A stretch of 64,000 nt of DNA from Corallococcus sp. EGB (GTDB lineage Bacteria; Myxococcota; Myxococcia; Myxococcales; Myxococcaceae): NCBI RefSeq assembly GCF_019968905.1, contig NZ_CP079946.1, positions 5,022,001 to 5,086,000 of the forward strand. Reading direction: 5' to 3'. The notes under the pieces were generated by a model that was given only the letters and a program-made list of their open reading frames with translations, made no database searches and was not told the DNA's origin. This document shows positions 39,983 through 48,463 of this stretch, one piece after another (position 1 is the stretch's first letter; every line of letters starts with the position of its first letter). The position numbers and the translations under genes are program-made.

Positions 39983-41598
39983 GGCTCCGAAGCGCTGCGC
40001 GCGTCCAGGAGGCCCCAGCGGCGCCCCAGGTGGGCGTTGCGCTGGCCTCGCCGCTGCCCGGGGTCCAGGGGGCGGCGCCCCCGGCTTGTCGTAGTAACGA
40101 TAAGTCGGACAAGCGCAGAGGGGCCGGGCCTGCGGAAGCCCCTCCCCCCCAGCCGTGGGTGCCCCGGTCCTGCGGGGCCTGCGAGCGCAAGGCTTGGCAC
40201 ATCCGGACCTGGAAGCGGAGCGAGCCCCTTTCACGCACGTCCACGCCCTACCAGTGCCGCAACTGGCGGCATCAGGGGGCGTGCGCCAGGTGGGTGAGCC
40301 AGCGGGACTATTCGCGGATCATGGCGGCTCTGGAGGGGTGCGATCTGTCCGGGCTGCTGCTGGTGGTGCTCACCCTGGACCCGCGCACCGCGCCCGCCGA
40401 GCTGGACGAGCGCTACCGATGCCTTCAACCACGCTGGGCGATGCTCCAGAAGTACCTGACGCGCGGGTGGGACGCGGGCGGGGTTCCGCGGCTGGGCAAG
40501 ATCAAGTTCGTCAGCACCGTCGAGCAGCACCGGAACGGCAGCCCGCACATGAACGTCATCATCTACTCGCCTGAGCTGGCGCAGCTCCTGCGGGAGGAGC
40601 CCGCGTCGGAGGCGGAGGAGGCCCGGGGCGTGGGGCCGCGCTGGTGGCGGGACCTGGTGGCGCACTGTGGATGGGGCCACCGCTCCAGCATCGGTCACGC
40701 GCGCAGCAAGAGCGACGTGGCGTCGTACACCGTGAAGGTGGAGAAGGGTGCGGTGCCCCACCCTACCCTTGTTGGCGAGGTGGTGAAGACGTCCCAGCTT
40801 CCGACGTGGGCGCCCCCGAAGACGCGGCGGCTTCGCGCGACGAAGGGTTGGCTCCCACCAGCGCGAAAGCCAACGCATCCAGACTGGACTGGGGAGCTAG
40901 TGCAGGCGCCGACGCCGGAGCTACAGCGCCAGGCGCAGGCGGAAGGGCTCGCGCAGCTCGGCGCGGCCATGGGGATGCCGCTGGAGTACCGCGATTACCC
41001 GTCGCTGACGGGGCAGTTGCGCGCGTGGTCGCCGTGGGCGGTGCGAATCCTCCGCATCACCGAAGGAGCCAGCGCATGGACCGGGGTCCGACTATCGCGC
41101 TACAGCTGGGACTTGCGCTCGGAGCGGTTGCGCGTGCGCCCGCCGTGGGAACCGTGTCACATCCCGCTCCCAGACGCGGCGCGGGACTGGATCCGCGCAC
41201 GAGCGGCGGAGTGGGTGGAGGCGCCGCGAGCACGGGTGCTCACGCTGGACGAGTTGGCGGACGTGGAGCGCTTCCGCCGCGCAATGCGCACGGCGGAGAC
41301 CGTGGAGCAACACGAACGTGCGTGGGAGATTCGCCCGCCCGACGAGGTGATGGACGCGTGGCACGAGCTGCACGAGCGCGCGGGGCTGCCCGAGCGGCCG
41401 GAAGTGGACGACGGCGGGCGCCAAGCGGAGCAGTGGGAGCCGCCACCGAAGGCGGAGGACCTGGAGCGCTTCAAGTTCGGCGCGGCGCTGACGGGGCGCT
41501 TCCTGTTCTGGCAGGACGTGGCGGAAGCTTTCGCGCGCGGTGAGGATGTTTCGCGCATAGAGGCGCCTCGGGACTGGCGCCTGCGGATGCCTCGCTAG
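39979..41598 (+). CDS. HUH-type rolling-circle replication initiator
   Basis: The three Rep motifs are visible: motif 1 around LLLVVLTLD (126-135), motif 2 HRNGSPHMN (184-192) supplying the metal-binding histidines, and motif 3 SYTVKVEKG with the probable nicking tyrosine at 250 and a following Lys. The tyrosine and K-spacing are those of Reps from small single-stranded and circular viruses. Four Cys (65, 68, 93, 102) form a likely zinc site before motif 1. The last 270 residues are unassigned. GTG at 39979 is in a GTGA overlap; the first 55 residues are low-complexity, so a later start is possible. Confidence 0.88.
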   Translation: MRLRSAARVQEAPAAPQVGVALASPLPGVQGAAPPACRSNDKSDKRRGAGPAEAPPPQPWVPRSCGACERKAWHIRTWKRSEPLSRTSTPYQCRNWRHQGACARWVSQRDYSRIMAALEGCDLSGLLLVVLTLDPRTAPAELDERYRCLQPRWAMLQKYLTRGWDAGGVPRLGKIKFVSTVEQHRNGSPHMNVIIYSPELAQLLREEPASEAEEARGVGPRWWRDLVAHCGWGHRSSIGHARSKSDVASYTVKVEKGAVPHPTLVGEVVKTSQLPTWAPPKTRRLRATKGWLPPARKPTHPDWTGELVQAPTPELQRQAQAEGLAQLGAAMGMPLEYRDYPSLTGQLRAWSPWAVRILRITEGASAWTGVRLSRYSWDLRSERLRVRPPWEPCHIPLPDAARDWIRARAAEWVEAPRARVLTLDELADVERFRRAMRTAETVEQHERAWEIRPPDEVMDAWHELHERAGLPERPEVDDGGRQAEQWEPPPKAEDLERFKFGAALTGRFLFWQDVAEAFARGEDVSRIEAPRDWRLRMPR

Positions 41599-41858
41599 TG
41601 TGAGAGGCGAGCCGGCGCGCCGCGAAAGAGCGCATCGACAAGCGCCTGGTGCGCGAGACGCTGGATGGCGCGTTCTGGGACCTGGTGCCCGGCGTCTACG
41701 TGCGCGGCGAGGTGGGAAAGCATGCCCTCGGCGTTCGTAGTCTCGAAGTCCGGCTGGTCCAGTAGCTCCAGCTTGCAGAGCTGGCACACGAGGGTTCGTC
41801 CGTCGAAGGTGCGGAACACGTAGACGGAGGAGTTAGGGCCGAAGCGCGCGTAGCTCAT
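41595..41858 (-). CDS. Small zinc-finger-like provirus protein
   Basis: An 87-residue protein with VCQLCKLE, then HLAAHVDAGH, a Cys2-His2 pattern with a long spacer. Its start ATG overlaps the stop of the preceding minus-strand gene by four bases and its stop overlaps the Rep stop on the opposite strand. Possibly a regulator. Confidence 0.65.
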   Translation of the reverse strand: MSYARFGPNSSVYVFRTFDGRTLVCQLCKLELLDQPDFETTNAEGMLSHLAAHVDAGHQVPERAIQRLAHQALVDALFRGAPARLSH

Positions 41859-42049
41859 GGATGGATCCGCGTGGCTTTCGCGTCGAGCACGTCGAGCAAC
41901 TGGGCCGCGAGCGCGTCGGCGTCGTCGGGTGCCAAGTAGACGTAAGGGAAAAGCAGCTCCACGAGGATCCGGGCGAGCTTGAGACGCGCCACACGGGGAA
42001 GCCGCGAGCGGAGGACGCGCAAGGGATTGAGCAGCACGGCGGAAGTCAC
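41855..42049 (-). CDS. Small provirus protein
   Basis: A 64-residue protein starting with GTG, overlapping the HTH gene as GTGA and the next gene as ATGA. It has a hydrophobic stretch (LARILVELLFPYVYLA). Unrecognised. Confidence 0.6.
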   Translation of the reverse strand: MTSAVLLNPLRVLRSRLPRVARLKLARILVELLFPYVYLAPDDADALAAQLLDVLDAKATRIHP

Positions 42050-42294
42050 AACGCGGACGCGTGCGCTGCGGGCAGCTCGCGAGGGTCATACGGTGTCGTG
42101 CTGATGGGGAAGTTCCGCGCGTTGAGCGCGATCAGCCACTCACCAGAGCCAGACGCCAGACGGTCCGCGAGTATCTTCTTCTGTTTCGCCCAGCGGTGAA
42201 GGGTGCGGGGCGAAACGTGCGCGCGGTGCGCCGCCTCTTTGACTGAGAGCCATTCAGCGGGCGGGCCAGAAGTCGGAAGTAACGAGGGGTCCAC
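42046..42294 (-). CDS. Helix-turn-helix regulator of the provirus
   Basis: The protein has EWLSVKEAAHRAHVSPRTLHRWAKQKK, a MerR/excisionase-like helix-turn-helix near the N-terminus. The frame is open further (ATG at 42393, and to 42486), but GTG at 42294 leaves the cluster of repeated GCGAAA motifs upstream as promoter. It begins a three-gene leftward operon between replication and structural genes, the typical place for a lysogeny repressor. A role as repressor is inferred. Confidence 0.7.
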   Translation of the reverse strand: MDPSLLPTSGPPAEWLSVKEAAHRAHVSPRTLHRWAKQKKILADRLASGSGEWLIALNARNFPISTTPYDPRELPAAHASAL

Positions 42295-42653
42295 GAGCGA
42301 GATCGTATCGCCAAAGGCTGACGGCCGCGCAGCGTGGCGAAAGTGGCGAGGACGGCCGCCCGCTGGCGGCGGAATGGGTGCCGTGTCACCCATTGCGAAA
42401 CGTGCGACGCATCGGGCCGACGTGGCGGGTCCTGGCGAAACCCCCGTCTGTGATGGCGGCGGCGAAAGCGAGACAACCCCTCTCACTGACGGCGGCGGTG
42501 CGTGGGTCCGCCCGTAAGTCCTGAGTCGTTGCGCCCCTTTCTGTCACCGCGACTTTCGCGGTGTTCCACCAGTTCGGGAACAGCTTGGCCCTGCGGGGCC
42601 CGCCAGGACACGCACCGCTGCTGTCAGCCCTTTCCACTTTCGCGGGGTGACGT
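42295..42653. promoter_or_regulatory. Divergent control region with repeated GCGAAA motif
   Basis: GCGAAA or its complement occurs at 42337, 42395, 42435 and 42462 (plus) and 42554 and 42638 (minus), with extended matches such as GGCGAAAGTGGCG and CCGCGAAAGTCGCG. Two more copies lie inside the HTH gene (42184, 42210). It lies between the leftward regulator operon and the rightward structural operon. These are candidate operators. Confidence 0.5.
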
Positions 42654-43670
42654 GTGGCCGAGGAGCTGGGGCAGAACGCAGGCGACGCGGGCGCCGTGAG
42701 CGCAACGGCGGACGGCGAGCTGCCCAGCGACGAGGGCCAGGCCGAGGAGGCGCCGCAGGAAGAGCAGCGTCTTCCGCCGCGAAACCCGGGCCTCTTCGAG
42801 CGGAAGCCAGCCCCATCCCCTGCCCCCGTCACTGAGGCGTCGGCGGAAGTGCTCCCGCCGGAGGAGGATGAAGAAGCCGCGCCGCCTCCCCCGCGAGCGA
42901 GCGCGACGGCGAAGAAGACGGGGCGGCCCGTCGGTGACGACCCGAAGCGCAGGGAGCGAACCTACAAGGACAAGCTCAAGGCGTGCCGCGTGGCGGCGGA
43001 CTTCCGCACGGCGAATGAATGGGCGCTGAAGTACGGCGTGCCGATTCCGCCGTACGCGCAGCAGGTTGAGCGCCAGGAGTTCGGAACCGTCGGCGGTCAG
43101 CCCTTCGTCAAGCGCGAGCCCGTGGCGAAAGCGCAGGCCCGGCCCGCGCCTGGTGCTCCAGCTCCGGCCGCGCAAGCTTCCGGAGCTGCGGCGCCTGGTG
43201 CTCCAGCTCCGGCCGCGCAGGCTCCCGCAGCTGCACCGCCTCCGCCTCCTCCGCCCCCGGAGCCTCCGAAGTACATGGGCCAGGACTTCCAGCGCGTCCG
43301 CAAGTTCGCGGAAGCCGCGCTGCCTTTCGCGTCCGTGCTGGGCGAGGTCTCCAAGCGCTTCGGGGTGGACGTGTCCCAGCCCACGCGCCGGAAGCTCTTC
43401 GCGGGGACGCAGTTTGAAGGCCAGTACGAGGGCGACCCCGTGGCCCGCATGGCGGAGCTGGCGGGCGTCATCATGGCCAAGCGCGCGCCGAGCGACGCTG
43501 ACGGCGGAATGCCCGCGGAAGTCGAGCTGCTCGGCGTGGCGGGCCTGGTGCTGGTACCTGCCGCGCCCATCATCGCCAGTAAGGCGGGTGACTTCCTGAC
43601 CGCCCTTGCGGTGCGCGTGACGGGCGTCGCGCAGCGGGTGTCCGGCTTCATCCGGAGTCGGCGGCGATGA
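42654..43670 (+). CDS. Pro/Ala-rich provirus protein with C-terminal hydrophobic region
   Basis: A 338-residue protein with an acidic N-terminus, a conserved-looking middle (RTYKDKLKACRVAADFRTAN), a tandem Pro-Ala repeat near 43140-43215 and a hydrophobic C-terminal segment. GTG at 42654 is the annotated start; a later start is possible. Its stop overlaps the ATPase start as ATGA. It may be a membrane-linked virion or assembly protein. Confidence 0.7.
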   Translation: MAEELGQNAGDAGAVSATADGELPSDEGQAEEAPQEEQRLPPRNPGLFERKPAPSPAPVTEASAEVLPPEEDEEAAPPPPRASATAKKTGRPVGDDPKRRERTYKDKLKACRVAADFRTANEWALKYGVPIPPYAQQVERQEFGTVGGQPFVKREPVAKAQARPAPGAPAPAAQASGAAAPGAPAPAAQAPAAAPPPPPPPPEPPKYMGQDFQRVRKFAEAALPFASVLGEVSKRFGVDVSQPTRRKLFAGTQFEGQYEGDPVARMAELAGVIMAKRAPSDADGGMPAEVELLGVAGLVLVPAAPIIASKAGDFLTALAVRVTGVAQRVSGFIRSRRR

Positions 43671-44452
43671 AGGGGAGGCGCCTGAAGACGCAGCACGCGG
43701 AGCACGCCGGGAAGAAGGCGGAGGCGTGCAAGGAATGCGGGCGCGCGCTGCCCCGCCCATGGGAACGCGAGTCGCTGGAGTTCTACGTCCCAGACGTCAG
43801 CGAATGTGTCCACGTGGTCGGGATGACACGCATGGGCAAGAGCTACCTCGGCAAGCAGTGGGCGTCGTGGCTCATGAAGAAGAGCCGTCCCGTGGTCGCG
43901 CTCGACTACCGGGGCGAATGGGCGGTGGACGGCATCAAGAGGAAGAACAACAGCCTGGGTCCGCTGAAGCGCACGGTGACGGTGACTGAGTTTCTGGAGG
44001 ACCCCGGCATCATCCTGGCCGCGCGTCTGGCGCTCGCCATCCGGCCGGACGACGTGCGGGCGCTGCCCGAAGTGAAGGCTGCGCAGTTCCGGCTGGTGCT
44101 CCCGTACCTGCGCGAGCGCACCGACGACGAGCTTCACCTGTTCATCGATGAGACGGGGATGTTGAGCCCGTACCTCAAGAAGGAGTTCCACGACATCGCG
44201 GCGACCTGGGGCGCGGACGGCGTGCGCCGCTACTGGCTGAAGCAGCGGTGGACTGACGACGAGCCGGAGACGCGGGCCCAGGCGACGAAGGTCGTGAGCT
44301 TCCGCCAGGTGAAGACCACGGATTTGCGGTTCCTCGCGCAGGACGCGGGGAAGGACTTCGCCCGCGCCGTCTCCCAGCTCCCGCCCCGCCAGCACGTCGT
44401 GGCCGACCTCACCACGGTCCGAATGGACCAGCTCGAAGCACTGGAGGCATGA
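43667..44452 (+). CDS. FtsK/HerA-type genome packaging ATPase candidate
   Basis: Walker A is GMTRMGKS at residues 52-59; Walker B is LHLFIDE at 156-162. Residues 211-240 (SFRQVKTTDLRFL, then VSQLPPRQH) resemble the C-terminal signature of packaging ATPases of tailless viruses (PM2 P9 or PRD1 P9). A CKEC pair lies near the N-terminus. There is no transmembrane segment, which argues against the Zot protein of filamentous phages. The gene is immediately upstream of the 485-residue capsid candidate, the order in several tailless viruses. Confidence 0.8.
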   Translation: MKGRRLKTQHAEHAGKKAEACKECGRALPRPWERESLEFYVPDVSECVHVVGMTRMGKSYLGKQWASWLMKKSRPVVALDYRGEWAVDGIKRKNNSLGPLKRTVTVTEFLEDPGIILAARLALAIRPDDVRALPEVKAAQFRLVLPYLRERTDDELHLFIDETGMLSPYLKKEFHDIAATWGADGVRRYWLKQRWTDDEPETRAQATKVVSFRQVKTTDLRFLAQDAGKDFARAVSQLPPRQHVVADLTTVRMDQLEALEA

Positions 44453-44617
44453 ATGGAAGCGAAGTTCAAGGCGTGGCACGTCGGCGGGGCCTTTGTCGCC
44501 GGAATCATCGTCGGAGGCGGGGCCACGGTGGCCATCGGTGAGGCCACCGACAGCATCCGCTCCCCGGCCGAGCGTGAGACCGCGCAGAAGGCCCGCGAGG
44601 CCGCCGCGAAGAAGTAG
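44453..44617 (+). CDS. Small one-span membrane protein of provirus
   Basis: Fifty-four residues with a single membrane span (VGGAFVAGIIVGGGATVAI) and a basic C-terminal tail (AREAAAKK). It starts right at the ATPase stop. Too short for usual gene finders, but the frame is clean and fits the series of small virion membrane proteins. Confidence 0.65.
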   Translation: MEAKFKAWHVGGAFVAGIIVGGGATVAIGEATDSIRSPAERETAQKAREAAAKK

Positions 44618-44721
44618 CGCAGCCCCCACCACCAACACCACCAGACGCCCCAGCGTGCCGCGCGCCCGCTGGGGGCCGTCCACCAGGCGCGCACCCTTCC
44701 CTCTTCGCAGGAGTCGTTTCC

Positions 44722-46179
44722 ATGCCTGAAAACCTGGTCCCCTTCCCCGACGGCAGCAAAGACCTGCGCGCACGCGGCGACGCGACGATGGCGCGCAACT
44801 CCATGAAGATCGGCCCGCGTATGGCGTGCATCGCCGTCGAGTGCCGCATCACAGCCCACGTCACGAACAGCGACTCGTCCCCCGTGGCCTCCCTGTCGAT
44901 GGACGCCCGCAAGGCGTTCCTGTCCGCGTACACCGTGAGCCTGAGCCGCTACCTGGGCAAGACGGTGGCGGCCATCGAGCCGTACCAGGAACACAGCTCC
45001 GCAGTCGTGCGCGACGACCTGCGCATTCAGCAGGAAGTGGACTACGTGGGCCTCACCGGGACGACGCCCGGCACGCTCGGCGGGTCCTTCGCGCCCGGCG
45101 CGAACGTGGTGAAGTTCACGCTGGTCGTGCCGTTGGGGGCGCTGGCCTTCGTGAAGGACGGCGAGAAGTTCCAGGGCGTCTGCGCCGAGCAGCTCCTGGA
45201 CATGGCGCTGAAGCTCAAGTGCGGCGCGGACCCGTTCGCGGCGGCGAACGCGAAGCTGAAGCTGGAGAGCCAGGCCGTGGAGTTCGTGCCCCGCACGCGC
45301 AAGGCGCGGAACCGTCGGCACGGCTGCCTCATCGTCAACCGGAAGATCACCAACCCCCAGAACGACAACGTGCGGACGCCCGACGGCCTGACGGTCGGCT
45401 TCTGGGACGAGGGCGCCCTGGCGGATACGACGCTGGAGACGCTGCGCGTGCAGGTGCTCACCGCCGGGCACGACGTGGTGACCGTCACCGACGACCCGAA
45501 TACCCCGTTCGAGATCTTCGCGAAGTACGACCTGGAGCCGGGCTCCGACGCGACCGAGGACTCGGGCCACACGGAAGACCGGACCCCGCTCTTCATTGTG
45601 GAGGAGAAGGTCTTCAAGAACCTCTACACGGGCGCCGTCCTCGTGAAGCAGGTGAAGCGCAAGGACGACTTCAGCGCCATCGCCAACTACATCGAGACGC
45701 CCAGCACCGCCCAGGTCAAGGCGGAGATCACGCTGATGGCGGAGAAGCTGCCCCGCACGCGCCAGCTCCTCGCGGTGAGCACCGCGGCGGTGGAGAAGCT
45801 GGAGTGCGACGACGAGCAGCGTCCCTTCACGGGCTGGACGGGCTTCACCGACGAGGATCCGGAGTTCTACGAGTTCTGCGGCTATCTCTGCCTGCCGGGC
45901 GGTGAGCCGCGCGTGTTCATCCCCCCGGAGCGCAAGCGCAAGGCGGCGCTCCAGATGCTCGACGCCATGCAGCCGTCGCCCGAGTACCCGGAAGGCAACA
46001 CGGGTGCGGTGGAGGCCATCCGCCGCGCCATCGCGCGGGAGTTCCCGGGCGGCCTGGTGGACGTCGTGGAGGGCTTCTCCGTGCCCTCCGGGACGTACAG
46101 CGAGATCCAGAAGCAGCTCGCGGCCGAGGTGAACGTCATCACGGCGCAGATGGCCGCGCGCAGGGCCGCCGCGAAGTAG
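44722..46179 (+). CDS. Major capsid protein candidate
   Basis: At 485 residues it is the largest protein of the structural operon and sits directly after the packaging ATPase and a small membrane protein. GCAGGAG precedes ATG by eight bases. The sequence is acidic, with many alternating hydrophobic beta-like segments, no signal and no enzyme motif. Its length would fit a double jelly-roll capsid subunit, but this is position-based inference; a fold prediction is needed. It could instead be another virion protein. Confidence 0.6.
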   Translation: MPENLVPFPDGSKDLRARGDATMARNSMKIGPRMACIAVECRITAHVTNSDSSPVASLSMDARKAFLSAYTVSLSRYLGKTVAAIEPYQEHSSAVVRDDLRIQQEVDYVGLTGTTPGTLGGSFAPGANVVKFTLVVPLGALAFVKDGEKFQGVCAEQLLDMALKLKCGADPFAAANAKLKLESQAVEFVPRTRKARNRRHGCLIVNRKITNPQNDNVRTPDGLTVGFWDEGALADTTLETLRVQVLTAGHDVVTVTDDPNTPFEIFAKYDLEPGSDATEDSGHTEDRTPLFIVEEKVFKNLYTGAVLVKQVKRKDDFSAIANYIETPSTAQVKAEITLMAEKLPRTRQLLAVSTAAVEKLECDDEQRPFTGWTGFTDEDPEFYEFCGYLCLPGGEPRVFIPPERKRKAALQMLDAMQPSPEYPEGNTGAVEAIRRAIAREFPGGLVDVVEGFSVPSGTYSEIQKQLAAEVNVITAQMAARRAAAK

Positions 46180-46260
46180 CGACCGCTGTTGCACCAGGCC
46201 GGGCCTCGCGACTCGCGGCGCCCGGCCTAGCTTCCTCCCCTCTTCTCTCCTGGAGTGCCT

Positions 46261-47427
46261 GTGCCCGCGCCTCAATTCCTCGTGATCCTGGTGGACTGGG
46301 CGCATCGGACCTTTGGCCGTCGCAGCTCCGGCAGGCCCGTGCCAGTGGAGGCGCCGCCGTCGGTCGGTGATGGTTCTGGAGCTCCAACCCCACGGGCTCC
46401 GGTGGAGCCGGTGCAGCCCGCCCCACAACCCGTCGAGCCGCCGCCGGAACCCGCGAAGCTGACGCCCCCGGAGCCGCCCCCGCCGCTTCCTCCTCCTCCG
46501 ACGCGCGACCTCCGCCCGCCAAGCAACGCACCCGCGATGGTGGCGAACGGCGCTGCCCTTCTGGCGACGGTGCTTGCTGCAACCCCGCTCGCGCCGCTCG
46601 CGCCGTTCGTCGGTGCGCTCGGCAAGTTGCTGGGCGGGTGGATCAACGAGAACGACAAGGCCAAAAAAGCGCAAAAAAATCTGACGGACGCGCGTTACGC
46701 CGCGCTGGAGCAAGCTCGGTACGTCGCATTCATGGAGCAGTGGACGGCGGGCGTGAACCTTTGGAACGCGGGCGCGTACGAGCTGGCCGAGGCTGCCTTT
46801 GCGCGCGCTGAGCTGGCGGGTAATGAGGCGCGGCTCCAGGTGGGCCGGAAGATTGACGGGACGGAAGTGGCCTGTTTTCGCGCGTGGATGGCGAAGGGCT
46901 GGGGCCCGCTCTCGTCGGAGGAGGACCACTTCTACTTTGCCGGATGGCTGATGGGAGAAGGTGGCTTCACCGGCCAACCCGCGATCAAGGGCCCAGAGGC
47001 CAAGACCAACGGCCTTTGGTACTACTGGGACATTCAGGGCGTGCTCCGCCGGTATCACTGGCGCCCGGATCATCCCGACTACGACGGCACCGTGGTGCCT
47101 CCCTTGCCCGCTGAGACCATCGCAATGATGGAAGCGGCGGCGGAAGAGCGGGCCTTCCGCCGGATGACGGAGGAGGCCACAGGCGCCGGAGAAGGCGGCT
47201 ACGTCAACAACATCAAGAGCGACAAGCGCACCGGGACATACGACCCCGAGCTTGAAGGGACCACGCGCATCACCCCCAAGCCGAAGGCGCCCGTCACGAC
47301 GCCCGCGCCAACTCCGGCACCTGCTCCCGCGCCAGCTCCGGCACCTGCTCCGGCACCTGCTCCGGCACCTGCGAAGCCGAAGCCCCCCGTCATCGTCCCG
47401 ACGAAAAACCGGGACTACGTGGACTGA
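46261..47427 (+). CDS. Pro-rich virion or assembly protein, one membrane span
   Basis: The 388-residue protein starts FLVILVDWAHRTF after a GTG preceded by GGAG at six bases; an earlier GTG at 46255 is too close to it. It has two Pro-rich tracts (residues 45-85 and 345-375, the latter tandem Pro-Ala repeats), a membrane segment near residue 100 and a basic coiled segment. Unrecognised. A spike or scaffold role is possible. Confidence 0.65.
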   Translation: MPAPQFLVILVDWAHRTFGRRSSGRPVPVEAPPSVGDGSGAPTPRAPVEPVQPAPQPVEPPPEPAKLTPPEPPPPLPPPPTRDLRPPSNAPAMVANGAALLATVLAATPLAPLAPFVGALGKLLGGWINENDKAKKAQKNLTDARYAALEQARYVAFMEQWTAGVNLWNAGAYELAEAAFARAELAGNEARLQVGRKIDGTEVACFRAWMAKGWGPLSSEEDHFYFAGWLMGEGGFTGQPAIKGPEAKTNGLWYYWDIQGVLRRYHWRPDHPDYDGTVVPPLPAETIAMMEAAAEERAFRRMTEEATGAGEGGYVNNIKSDKRTGTYDPELEGTTRITPKPKAPVTTPAPTPAPAPAPAPAPAPAPAPAPAKPKPPVIVPTKNRDYVD

Positions 47428-47494
47428 GGCGGGCGGCACACCCTCACCAACACAACTGGCCCGCGCCGCGGAGTCCAGGAGGAGGCACGGCAAC

Positions 47495-47962
47495 ATGCTT
47501 TTCCCTATCATCACCGGAGCCACTGGTCTTGCGCTGGGGCTCGGCTACATGGCGCTGCGGCAATCACAGACACCGGGGAGAGTCCTCGTCGTCCACCACG
47601 AGCCAGAGCCGCAACCGATGCGGCCCGCGACGACGCCCGCCGAAGTCATCGTGTTCAAGAAGGATGCGCCGACCCAGCAGGCCCCGCGAGGGATTGCGGT
47701 GGGCGAGCCGACCGCACCGCCGTCCAAGCCCATGGCGGTGGGCGAGCTGACGGAGCCGACGCCGGAGCCGGACGCTTCCGCAGTCCTGTCCGTACTGAGG
47801 GCCCCTGGTGGCATCAAGCCGCGCGCGCCGCGCATTGCGCAGGGGACGCTGGAGCCTGTGACTGGCGAGGAGACGCCGCCGGTTCGACAGCTCCCCGCGC
47901 CTGGCAGCTCCGCACGCACCACCACCACCGACCCCATCTATCAGCAGTGGGCGACGTACTGA
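47495..47962 (+). CDS. Membrane-anchored Pro-rich provirus protein
   Basis: A 155-residue protein with an N-terminal membrane span (FPIITGATGLALGLGYMAL) and an extended Pro-rich outer part ending DPIYQQWATY. Likely a virion membrane protein. Unrecognised family. Confidence 0.65.
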   Translation: MLFPIITGATGLALGLGYMALRQSQTPGRVLVVHHEPEPQPMRPATTPAEVIVFKKDAPTQQAPRGIAVGEPTAPPSKPMAVGELTEPTPEPDASAVLSVLRAPGGIKPRAPRIAQGTLEPVTGEETPPVRQLPAPGSSARTTTTDPIYQQWATY

Positions 47963-47977
47963 GGGAGACACGGGACC

Positions 47978-48409
47978 ATGAGCGAGAAGAGCAGCGACAA
48001 CACGGTGAAGATTCTCCTAGGGGTTGTGGCGGCCCTGGGGGCGGGTGGCGTTGGTGTGGCCGTCATGCGCTCGAAGGACAGCGCGAAAGCGGAGGTTGAC
48101 GCGGCCAACGCGAAGGCAGCGGCGGCCGAGAAGGAGGCCGCTGCGAAGATTGAGGCCGCCGCGAGGGACGCGGAGTACCGCGCCCAGCTCGCCGCCATGC
48201 AGGCCGCTGCGGCTGCGGGACAGAAGTCGACGACCGCGCAGCAGTACACGCCCCCGGCGCAGCAGTACACGCCGCCCGCGTACAACCCCACGCAGTACGC
48301 GAGCACGCAGGGCGGGCGCGGAGGTCTGGCCAACGACATTCTGGATTGGCTCGCCGTGGGCCAGGCCGCTGCGGGCCTCGGGCAGCAGTTCGGCATCATC
48401 CCGAAGTAG
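47978..48409 (+). CDS. Membrane protein with coiled coil and QQYTPPA repeats
   Basis: 143 residues: a hydrophobic span (ILLGVVAALGAGGVGVAVM), an Ala/Lys/Glu coiled coil, two or three QQYTPPA-like repeats, and a helical C-terminus. The pattern suits a small protein in a virus internal membrane. Confidence 0.65.
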   Translation: MSEKSSDNTVKILLGVVAALGAGGVGVAVMRSKDSAKAEVDAANAKAAAAEKEAAAKIEAAARDAEYRAQLAAMQAAAAAGQKSTTAQQYTPPAQQYTPPAYNPTQYASTQGGRGGLANDILDWLAVGQAAAGLGQQFGIIPK

Positions 48410-48463
48410 GCCAGGTGTCGAAGTCGGGGCACCAGCGCCGAACAACATGCAGGGAGGCACACC

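Noticed and set aside
43667..44452. Filamentous phage (inovirus) with Zot-like protein
   Set aside because: HUH Rep and Xer-type integration fit, but the ATPase lacks a membrane span, and a GH19 lysin, holin candidate and large virion proteins argue for lysis and an icosahedral particle.
47280..47395. Tandem 12-bp CCGGCACCTGCT repeats as a mobile or regulatory element
   Set aside because: They encode the Pro-Ala tail of the 46261 gene and are explained by protein low complexity.
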